From assembly GCF_003762835.1 (NCBI RefSeq), contig NZ_RJWA01000005.1, positions 1 through 64,000 on the forward strand: a stretch of DNA of 64,000 nucleotides. Reading direction: 5' to 3'. The first letter of the stretch is position 1. Each line of letters opens with the position of its first letter. The notes beneath the pieces were generated by a model, which worked only from the letters and a program-made list of their open reading frames with translations, did not search any database and was not told the origin of the DNA. Below, piece by piece: positions 57,433-64,000 of the stretch. A program made the position numbers and the translations under genes. The DNA comes from Micromonospora sp. HM5-17. Lineage in GTDB: Bacteria > Actinomycetota > Actinomycetes > Mycobacteriales > Micromonosporaceae.

Positions 57433-59691
57433 CTACCGGAGGTAGATCGACGGACTCGGCGGGGTCGCCATGCCGTCACCGAGGAAGAAGCTCGGGTGCG
57501 GCGGCTGGTTGTAGGCGGTGTTCTGCCAGGCGATCGCCACCCGGTACATCGGGTCGTGCATCAGGGTGTAGATCCGGCGGTCCGTCTGGTGCGGGGTGCT
57601 GTAGATCCGTAGCGCCCGGCTGTCGCTGGTCCGCCAGATCACCTCCTCGCGCCAGTCGCCGAGGATGTCGGCGGAGAGCGCGGGGGTGGCCTTGGTGCCG
57701 TTGTTCGACGCCACGCCGCTGCCGGTGAGCAGCCGGGTCTCGCCGCCGGTGCCGTACTTGTCGATCCGGGTCTGGTCGAGCAGCTCCCGCACCGGGTCAC
57801 CGTCCCACCAGATCAGGAAGTTGGCCGAGGACGGCTTGCGTCCGACGTTCGCCCCGGACGGGCTACGCAGCCCGTCGACCGCCGACGACCAGGACTCCGC
57901 CCCGGGGCTGCCGGCGTAGATGTCCCCGGAGACGCCGCGGCCGTTGTCTCCGGAGGGCGAGGTCGACCAGTAGATCTGTCCGGTCCGGGCGTTGGCGAAC
58001 CACGACGACGGCTTGCTGGAGTCCTCGCTGACCTTGAAGTACTCCAGTCCGGGTCGGCTCGGGTCGAGGTCGCCGAGGTGCGCGGCGTCCCCGTGCCCGT
58101 GGCCGGTGTTCCACAGCGGCGCGCCGGTGTCGTCGATGGTCATCGCGCCGTAGACGATCTCGTCCCGGCCGTCGCCGTCGACGTCGCCGACGCTGAGCGA
58201 GTGGTTGCCCTGGCCGGTGTACTGCGACCCGGCCGAGTTGGAGTCGAAGGTCCAGCGCCGGGTCAGGCTGCCGTTGCGGAAGTCCCAGGCCACGATCACG
58301 GTACGGGTGTAGTAGCCGCGCGCCATGATCAGCGAGGGGCGCTGCCCGTCCAGGTACGCCGTACCGGCGAGGAACCGGTCCACCCGGTTGCCGTAGTTGT
58401 CGCCCCAGGACGAGACGGTGCCCCGGGGCGGCTGGTAGTCCACGGTGGAGAGGATGGCGCCGGTACGCCCGTCGAACATCGTCAGGTACTCGGGGCCGGT
58501 CAGGATGTACCCGGACGAGTTCCGGTGGTCGGCCGAGGCGTTCCCGATCACCTGGCCGGTGCCGGAGCGGGTACCGTCGGCGGTCTTCATCGCCACCTCG
58601 GCGTCCCCGTCGCCGTCGTAGTCGTACACCTGGAACTGGGTGTAGTGGGCGCCGGCCCGGATGTTGCGTCCCAGGTCGATCCGCCACAGCCGGGTCCCGG
58701 TCAGGGTGTACGCGTCGACGTACACGTTGCCGGTGTAGCCGGACTGCGAGTTGTCCTTGGCGTTGGACGGGTCCCACTTCAGCACGATCTCGTACCGGCC
58801 GTCCCCGTCCAGGTCCCCGACGGAGGCGTCGTTGGCGGAGTAGGTGTACGTCTCACCGCTCGGCGTGGTCCCGCCCGGCGGCACCTGCAGCGGTACGTCG
58901 AGGTAGCCGGCGCCGAACTGGAGCGCGGGGGCCGAGGCGGCCTGCTCCGTTCCGCCCACCACCGCCCGGACCGTGTACGTCGCCCCGGCCGGCGCCCCGG
59001 CGTCGAGGTAGTTGGTGGCGCCGGTGATCGGAAACGCGTTGACCCGGGTGGAGCCGCGGTAGAGGTTGAACGCCACGCCGGAGGTCTCGGTGCCGAGGAG
59101 CCGCCAGGAGACCAGGTTGCCGTTGCCGGACCGGACGCTGATCAGTCCCCGGTCGAGGTCCTCCATCTGCTTGGCTCCCGGCGCGGGGTTCGGCGGTGGC
59201 GTGGTCGCGGGTGGCGTGGTGGCCGGCGGGGTGGTCGTCGGCGGCACGGTCGGTCCGCCGGTCGTCGGGGTGACCGCGCCGGTGCAGGTGGTGCCGTTCA
59301 TCGCGAAGCTGGTCGGCACCGGATTGCCGCCGGTCCAGGTTCCGTTGAACCCGAACGAGGTGCTGGCGTTGGTGCCCAGCGACCCGTTGTAGCTGACGTT
59401 GGTGGCGGTGACCCGACCGCCGTTCTGGCTGATCGTGGCGTTCCAGGCCTGGGTGATCTGCTGGCCGGCGTCGTACGTCCAGGTGACGGTCCAGCCGGTG
59501 ACCGGGTCCCCGAGGTTGGTGAGCGTGACGCTGGCGCCGAAGCCGCCCTGCCACTCGGTGGTCACCTGGTAGTCGACCCGGCAGCCGGCGGCGGCGGCCG
59601 AGGCGACGACCACGCCGAGGGATCCGGTGCCGGCCAGGATGCCCGCCGTGGCGGCGGCGAGCAGGACGGTGCGCTGTCGTGCGAGGGGCAT
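57433..59691 (-). CDS. Secreted rhamnogalacturonan lyase (PL11) with N-terminal CBM2
   Basis: A 752-residue secreted enzyme. A signal peptide (VLLAAATAGILAGTGSLGVV) is followed by a CBM2 cellulose-binding domain (CRVDYQVTTEWQGGFGASVT, then TYDAGQQITQAWNATI, ending TCTGAV). A Pro/Thr linker (PPTTTPPATTPPATTPPPNP) follows, then the PL11 lyase (from about 170: KQMEDLDRGLISVRS, DASVGDLDGDGRYEIVLK, YDYDGDGDAEVAMKT, VGDVDGDGRDEIVYG). The DxDGD loops bind calcium. It cuts rhamnogalacturonan I in pectin. GGAG lies 6 nt before the ATG used; an in-frame ATG is 6 nt upstream. Confidence 0.93.
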   Translation of the reverse strand: MPLARQRTVLLAAATAGILAGTGSLGVVVASAAAAGCRVDYQVTTEWQGGFGASVTLTNLGDPVTGWTVTWTYDAGQQITQAWNATISQNGGRVTATNVSYNGSLGTNASTSFGFNGTWTGGNPVPTSFAMNGTTCTGAVTPTTGGPTVPPTTTPPATTPPATTPPPNPAPGAKQMEDLDRGLISVRSGNGNLVSWRLLGTETSGVAFNLYRGSTRVNAFPITGATNYLDAGAPAGATYTVRAVVGGTEQAASAPALQFGAGYLDVPLQVPPGGTTPSGETYTYSANDASVGDLDGDGRYEIVLKWDPSNAKDNSQSGYTGNVYVDAYTLTGTRLWRIDLGRNIRAGAHYTQFQVYDYDGDGDAEVAMKTADGTRSGTGQVIGNASADHRNSSGYILTGPEYLTMFDGRTGAILSTVDYQPPRGTVSSWGDNYGNRVDRFLAGTAYLDGQRPSLIMARGYYTRTVIVAWDFRNGSLTRRWTFDSNSAGSQYTGQGNHSLSVGDVDGDGRDEIVYGAMTIDDTGAPLWNTGHGHGDAAHLGDLDPSRPGLEYFKVSEDSSKPSSWFANARTGQIYWSTSPSGDNGRGVSGDIYAGSPGAESWSSAVDGLRSPSGANVGRKPSSANFLIWWDGDPVRELLDQTRIDKYGTGGETRLLTGSGVASNNGTKATPALSADILGDWREEVIWRTSDSRALRIYSTPHQTDRRIYTLMHDPMYRVAIAWQNTAYNQPPHPSFFLGDGMATPPSPSIYLR

Positions 59692-60100
59692 GATCATCTC
59701 CATCGCGGAAGGCGGGGCACGCGGCACGGTGCCGAAGGCGCGGCCGACGGCGGCGGCCGGCCTGCCCAGGCCGACGGACCGAGCTGCGGCGGGGTGGCCG
59801 AAATGGAACATTTCAATCGGGCACCCCGGGACGAGATGTGGCTCCAGCGCACTTGGATGCTAGGGCAACCGCTTTCCTAATGCAACGACCATCTTGAATA
59901 TTTGAAGGTTTCATGGCCGATCGCGCGTCACCCACCCGATCGCGCGTCACCCACCCGCCCGGGTGTCGCCGCGCCAGCCCTCGCCCGGAGTCGCCACCGC
60001 AACCGCCCGTCGATGCGGCGGCCGACCGAACCAGCCAGCGGTACCGCCCGCCCAGCCGTCCGTGGGTACCGACGGGTCGGCCCCCGTCGGTACCCACGGG
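59692..60100. other. Upstream region of the rhamnogalacturonan lyase gene
   Basis: Contains a LacI-type operator (59864-59877) and AT-rich sequence around 59880-59920. The promoter probably lies there, about 170-220 bp from the lyase start. No gene supported. The stretch to the right, up to the convergent 3' end of the next gene, is featureless. Confidence 0.5.
59864..59877. promoter_or_regulatory. LacI-family operator candidate for the rhamnogalacturonan lyase
   Basis: GGCAACCGCTTTCC fits the LacI-family pattern GGnAAnCGnTTnCC with central CG. It lies about 173 bp upstream of the lyase start codon, close to AT-rich promoter-like sequence. The regulator is not in the window. Confidence 0.55.
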
Positions 60101-60559
60101 TCAGTCGAGCGCCGCGAGCAGCGCGCCACCGCCGCAGCAGATCACCAGCGTGCTGATGAGGCCGATGAGGGCGATCAGGTAGTTCGACCACATGCCGAAC
60201 CTCGTGACGTCGGCGCCCTGGCCGTCGTACACCCGGTTGCGCCAGACGCCGAACCGGAAGTCCAGGTAGCTCGGGGTGCCGGGCTGGACGACCACGTCGG
60301 TCCGCACCATCGGGACGCCGAGGAAGTCCGTGTACTTGACCTCGTGCGGACCGGCCGGCACGGGGATGTGCCAGGTGCCCGCACCGGGGATCGGGACCTC
60401 GCGACCGTCGATCTTCAGTTTGCAGGTGGCCGGTACCGGGACGACGTAGGGGCCGCGGCTGACGGTCACGACGAGGGCGCCGGCACCCGCCGGCAGGGGG
60501 ACCGGATGGGGGTGGGCGACCGGTGCCAGGTAGCCGGGCGGACCGTAGGGGTGTGTCAT
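60101..60559 (-). CDS. Hypothetical membrane protein with C-terminal helix
   Basis: A 152-residue protein, unrecognised. The Pro-rich N-terminus (MTHPYGPPGYLAPVAHPHPV) is followed by a beta-rich middle (VVTVSRGPYVVPVPATCKLK, GTWHIPVPAGPHEVKYTDF) and a single C-terminal membrane helix (NYLIALIGLISTLVICC). The middle resembles a carbohydrate- or PEGA-like domain. It lies between the lyase and GH42 genes on minus, so cotranscription with GH42 is possible. Start ATG preceded by no clear site. Confidence 0.72.
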   Translation of the reverse strand: MTHPYGPPGYLAPVAHPHPVPLPAGAGALVVTVSRGPYVVPVPATCKLKIDGREVPIPGAGTWHIPVPAGPHEVKYTDFLGVPMVRTDVVVQPGTPSYLDFRFGVWRNRVYDGQGADVTRFGMWSNYLIALIGLISTLVICCGGGALLAALD

Positions 60560-60674
60560 GGCACAGCATCGTGGCACATGGGACGGTCGCGGGGCGCACC
60601 GCTCCGCACCGGCATCCCCGCGGCGGTCTCCCGGCCGGGCACACCGCGCGATCGGGCACACCGCGACGCGGGGC

Positions 60675-62681
60675 TCAGCCCGCCGCGCCGTCCTCCCGCA
60701 GCACCGCGCAGCCGCCGGGCGGCAGCGTCACCGGGTCGAGGTGACCGCCGGTGAGCAGGTCGGTTCCGGCGGCCGGAACGGTCTGCGTCGTGGCGGTGTG
60801 GTTGAGCAGGAAGAGCCAGCTCCGCCCGGCGCCGTCGCCCCGCCGGACCGCCTCCACCCCGGGCGGGGCGGCCGGGCAGGCGGGCGCCACCCCGGCCCGC
60901 TCGGCCGCCCGGCGCAGCAGATCCCGGTACGCGTCGTCGTCGAGCCGGGTCGAGACGTACCAGGCCACGCCGGCGCCGTGGTCGTGTCGGGTCACCGCCG
61001 GCCGGCCGGCCACCGTCCCTCCGGCGTACGTCGTCACCACGGTCGCGCCGGCCAGCCGTACCGGCTCGGACCAGAGTCGCCCGGTGGTGCCGTCGGCGAG
61101 CGGCACCCGCTCCGCCGGGTCGAGCGGGTGGAACTCCTCCACCCGGATCCCGAGGAGGTCCCGGAAGGCACCCGGGTAGCCGCCGGGGCGGACCCGCCCG
61201 TACTCGTCGGCGATCCCGCTGAGGTAGCCGACGACCAGGTGGCCGCCGCCGGCGACGTACCCGCGGACCTGGTCGGCGTACCGGTCGGAGACCAGGTAGA
61301 GCGCGGGCAGGACCAGCAGGGCGTACCCGGAGAGGTCGTCGCCCGGGATGACGAGGTCGCACGGGTAGCCGGCCCGCCACAGCGCGCGGTGGGCCGCCGC
61401 GACCTCGGCGGCGTAGTCGAGGCTCGCCGACGGGAGGACGGTGGCCTGCATCGCCCACCGGCAGGAGGCGTCCCAGGCGATCGCCACCCGGGCCGCGACC
61501 GTTCCGGCGTCCACCTCGGCGAGCCGGGTCAGGCTCTCCCCCAGCGCGACCGCCTCCCGGAACGTCCGGCTCTCCGGGCCGGCGTGTGGCAGCAGCGCGG
61601 AGTGGAACAGCTCGGCGCCGCCGCGGGAGGCCCGCCACTGGAAGAACATCGCGCCACGGGATCCCCGGGCGACGTGGGCGAGGCTGTGCCGCAGCAGCCG
61701 GCCCGGTTCCTTGGCGTGCATCCGGCCGGGGGTCAGGATCAGGTTCGGGGCGCTCTCCATCAGCAGCCAGGCCGGGCCGCCGGGGCTGCGCCGGGCCCAG
61801 CACCGGGCCAGATCGGCGGCGAACGCGGTCTGCTCCTCCGCGCCCGGCCCGGACTCCGACGGGTAGTGGTCGATCGCCACCAGGTCCACCTCGGCCGACC
61901 AGCGGGCGTGGTCGACCGGCACCCAGTCGCCGAGGACGTAGTTGGTGGTCACCGGCACCTCGGGGGTCGCGGCCCGGAGCAGGTCGCGCTGCTCGAGGTA
62001 CGCGCCGAGCAGTTCGTCGGAGACGAAGCGGCGGAAGTCCAGCAACTGGCCGGGATTGCCGAGGTACCGGGTGGCGACGGGGGTGCGGATCTGCTCCCAG
62101 TCGGTGTAGTGCTGGCTCCAGAAGCTGGTCGTCCAGGCGTCGTTGAGGGCGTCGAGCCCGCCGTACCGCTCCCGTAGCCAGCGACGGAACGCGGCGGCGA
62201 CGTACTCGCAGTGGCAGGTGGTGCCGTACTCGTTGTGCACGTGCCACAGCGCCAGCGCGGGGTGGTCGGCGTACCGCTGGGCGAGGGCGGTGGCGATCCG
62301 CCGCGCCGCCGCCCGGTACGCCGGCGCGCTGGCGCAGTAGGTGTCCCGGCTGCCGTGGCTGAGCCGTACGCCGTCGGCGGTGACCGGCAGCGCGTCCGGG
62401 TGCCGCAGCGAGAACCACGGCGGTGGGGCGGCGGTGGGCGTCGCGAGCGCCACCCGGATGCCGCCCGCGTGCAGCAGGTCCAGCACCCGGTCCAGCCAGT
62501 CGAAGTCGTACCGGCCGGGCTCGGGCTCCAGCCGGGACCAGGCGAAGACGCCGACGGTGACGAGGGTAACCCGGGCCCGGCGCATCAGGGCGACGTCCTC
62601 CGGCCAGAGCTCGGCCGGCCACTGCTCGGGGTTGTAGTCCCCGCCGTAGCAGAGCCCGGTCAGCCCCTTCGGCCACCGCAT
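60675..62681 (-). CDS. Beta-galactosidase, glycoside hydrolase family 42
   Basis: A 668-residue intracellular beta-galactosidase (no signal peptide). The N-terminal TIM barrel has CYGGDYNPEQWP, the acid/base Glu in LALWHVHNEYGTT (about 149), and the nucleophile Glu in AWLLMESAPN (about 317). The trimerisation (GATase-like) and C-terminal beta domains follow. GH42 enzymes release terminal galactose from galacto-oligosaccharides, such as arabinogalactan or pectin fragments. GGGAGG lies 7 nt before the ATG. It is divergent from the GH31 gene, sharing a 369-bp regulatory region. Confidence 0.94.
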   Translation of the reverse strand: MRWPKGLTGLCYGGDYNPEQWPAELWPEDVALMRRARVTLVTVGVFAWSRLEPEPGRYDFDWLDRVLDLLHAGGIRVALATPTAAPPPWFSLRHPDALPVTADGVRLSHGSRDTYCASAPAYRAAARRIATALAQRYADHPALALWHVHNEYGTTCHCEYVAAAFRRWLRERYGGLDALNDAWTTSFWSQHYTDWEQIRTPVATRYLGNPGQLLDFRRFVSDELLGAYLEQRDLLRAATPEVPVTTNYVLGDWVPVDHARWSAEVDLVAIDHYPSESGPGAEEQTAFAADLARCWARRSPGGPAWLLMESAPNLILTPGRMHAKEPGRLLRHSLAHVARGSRGAMFFQWRASRGGAELFHSALLPHAGPESRTFREAVALGESLTRLAEVDAGTVAARVAIAWDASCRWAMQATVLPSASLDYAAEVAAAHRALWRAGYPCDLVIPGDDLSGYALLVLPALYLVSDRYADQVRGYVAGGGHLVVGYLSGIADEYGRVRPGGYPGAFRDLLGIRVEEFHPLDPAERVPLADGTTGRLWSEPVRLAGATVVTTYAGGTVAGRPAVTRHDHGAGVAWYVSTRLDDDAYRDLLRRAAERAGVAPACPAAPPGVEAVRRGDGAGRSWLFLLNHTATTQTVPAAGTDLLTGGHLDPVTLPPGGCAVLREDGAAG

Positions 62682-63050
62682 CGGCGTCCTCCCAATGGGC
62701 TTTTGTTGAGGGTCCAGTCAAAGTAGACGGGATGGCGTACCCCGTCAACGGTCGGGTCTTTCCCGCCGGCGGTGACGGCGAGACCGACTTCGCAGACGGT
62801 GCAGGCCGGCGACGGAGGGCGCGCGGACCGACGGGGGGCGGCCCCCGGCCGGGCACCCGGCGTTGACAGTTTGTTGGGTTACCAAAGAAACTAAGGGAGT
62901 CCGGCGGGACCGCGCGGCCGGGCGCCGGCCACCCCGGCGACCCGGGCGGGCGGACGACCGGGCAGGCGGACGAGTCGCGACGTGTCCGACTCCGGGTCGG
63001 CACCGGTCGCCGTCCACGTCACAACCGCGCCCGGGAGCCGAGGAGACCGC
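62682..63050. other. Divergent region between the GH42 and GH31 genes
   Basis: No gene supported. Promoter region for both genes. A TTGACA at 62863 overlaps the palindrome listed separately. Left part contains a GH42-side stretch with TTTGACTGGACCCTCAAC, possibly another promoter element. Confidence 0.5.
62868..62892. promoter_or_regulatory. XylR/ROK-type operator candidate between GH42 and GH31
   Basis: A 25-bp palindrome beginning AGTTTGTT and ending AAAGAAACT, with 10 of 12 positions paired around a central T. The AGTTTGTT/AACAAACT-like arms resemble operators of the ROK-family xylose repressor. It overlaps a TTGACA box 158 bp from the GH31 start codon. No regulator gene is present. Confidence 0.55.
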
Positions 63051-64000
63051 ATGCCGTACCGACCGCCCCTGGTGCCGCACGAGACCTTCGTCGCCGACCC
63101 GCCCGACCTACCGGTCCGGGCCCCCGGCGAGGAGGGGCTCTCCGCGCTGACCCGGGCCGAGGTGCTCGGCACCGACACCGCCGGGGTCAGCCTCAAGGCC
63201 GGCACCTCCGACGGCGGTTCGCTCACGGTCCGGATCAGCGCGGCCGGCGAGGGCGTCATCCGGGTACGGCTCAGTGAGGACCCGCTGGCCCGGGGCCGGG
63301 CCGCCCGGGCGCTGCCGCTGGTGCGGCCGCAGCCGTACGTCGCCGGCGTCCGGGTCGACGGCGACCGGGTACGCGTCGACGCCGGCGCGGTCGTCGCCGA
63401 GCTTCACCTCGACCCCTGGCACCTGCGCTTCGTCGACCGCACCGGCGCACCGCTGCTGGAGCAGAGCCGGGGCGAGCAGGACATCAGTGGCCGGCTCCGG
63501 ACCCTCCCCTTCGGCCGCTCCCTCGTCGACGGCGCGGTCGCCGCGTACCACGAGAGTTTCGTCGCGCCCGGCGACGAACGCTTCGTCGGCCTCGGCGAGA
63601 AGTTCACCCCGCTGGACAAGCGGGGGCAGCGGGCGCTGATGTGGAACTTCGACGCCTTCGGCAGCGAGTCCGACCGGGCGCACAAGAACGTCCCGCTCTA
63701 CCTCTCCAACCGCGGCTACGGGATCCTGGTGGACAGCGGGATGCCGGTCGAGTTCGACATCTGCCAGTCGACGCACAGCTGCGTCCAGATCCTGGTTCCC
63801 GACGACCTGATCGACTACTACGTCCTCGCCGGCCCCACCCCGGCGGAGATCCTCGACCGGTACGACGCCCTGACCTGCCGCCCCGCGCTCCCGCCGAAGT
63901 GGGCCTTCGGCACCTGGATCTCCTCCGGCTTCGTCCGGGACAGCCAGGAGCGGGTGCTGGACCGGGCCCGCCGGATCCGCGAACGTGGCATCCCCTGCGA
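63051..64000 (+). CDS. Glycoside hydrolase family 31 (alpha-xylosidase/alpha-glucosidase-like), partial
   Basis: The first 316 codons of a GH31 enzyme, cut by the window end. The N-terminal beta-sandwich domain (to about 260) is followed by RFVGLGEKFTPLDKRGQRAL and MWNFDAFGS, then KNVPLYLSNRGYGILVDSGM and PPKWAFGTWISSGF. These resemble YicI-type alpha-xylosidases. The catalytic Asp residues lie beyond the window. GAGGAG is 5 nt before the ATG. The divergence from GH42 and a xylose-type operator support xyloglucan or related use. Confidence 0.9.
   Translation, partial: MPYRPPLVPHETFVADPPDLPVRAPGEEGLSALTRAEVLGTDTAGVSLKAGTSDGGSLTVRISAAGEGVIRVRLSEDPLARGRAARALPLVRPQPYVAGVRVDGDRVRVDAGAVVAELHLDPWHLRFVDRTGAPLLEQSRGEQDISGRLRTLPFGRSLVDGAVAAYHESFVAPGDERFVGLGEKFTPLDKRGQRALMWNFDAFGSESDRAHKNVPLYLSNRGYGILVDSGMPVEFDICQSTHSCVQILVPDDLIDYYVLAGPTPAEILDRYDALTCRPALPPKWAFGTWISSGFVRDSQERVLDRARRIRERGIPC

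Overview
The window is very GC-rich and uses many GTG and TTG starts. It carries SCO4848-type, ANTAR and CoaE-UPF0157 proteins typical of actinomycetes. Together with the carbohydrate-degrading secretome and the gene neighbourhoods, this points to a filamentous actinobacterium, most likely of the family Micromonosporaceae. That family assignment is inference; no rRNA gene is present. Most of the window is ordinary chromosomal core, with accessory islands between.

Layout. 0-8 kb: uvrC, a Rieske lipoprotein, uvrA and a metallo-beta-lactamase-fold hydrolase on the minus strand, then a RsgA-type GTPase on plus. 8.6-9.0 kb: three tRNA genes with anticodons CTC, CAA and CTG. The CAA one is a short class I tRNA, although leucine tRNAs are normally class II. 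A second short CAA tRNA lies at 52 kb. 9-16 kb: small membrane proteins, two DedA proteins (one fused to a degenerate PAP2 domain), cspA, an ArsR-type regulator, an epimerase, an amidase and a lytic transglycosylase lipoprotein. 16-21 kb: typA, then a serine hydrolase, a dipeptide epimerase and an NlpC/P60 peptidase that look like a muropeptide-processing group. 21-23 kb: TerC behind a candidate manganese riboswitch, with a 41-bp tandem duplication at its stop codon.

23-29 kb: a translationally coupled three-gene operon encodes a Stealth sugar-phosphate transferase, an unrecognised partner and a GT4-Stealth fusion, so it probably builds a surface phosphopolysaccharide. 29-39 kb: an ABM protein behind a long hairpin, an orphan STM4013-type hydrolase, an SDR, uvrB, coaE (UPF0157 fusion), rpsA, a methyltransferase, Uma2 and a DUF2945-DUF3140 pair. 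Between uvrB and coaE, on the plus strand, lies a candidate structured ncRNA: a promoter-like element, an 18-bp perfect closing helix, an inferred three-way junction and a T tract.

39-50 kb: polA, then eight minus-strand amino-acid importer genes (a polar amino acid ABC system plus livK-H-M-G-F). 50-57 kb: a lipoprotein, an ANTAR response regulator, the second short CAA tRNA, a YibE/F transporter, a YbaB-like/membrane/WXG-like operon with an apparent frameshift, and an LLM flavin oxidoreductase. 57-64 kb: plant-polysaccharide genes. These are a CBM2-PL11 rhamnogalacturonan lyase with a LacI-type operator, and divergent GH42 and GH31 genes with an XylR/ROK-like palindrome between them; GH31 runs off the end.

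The signals I consider least explained are the class I CAA tRNAs, the ncRNA beside uvrB and the GT4-Stealth operon.
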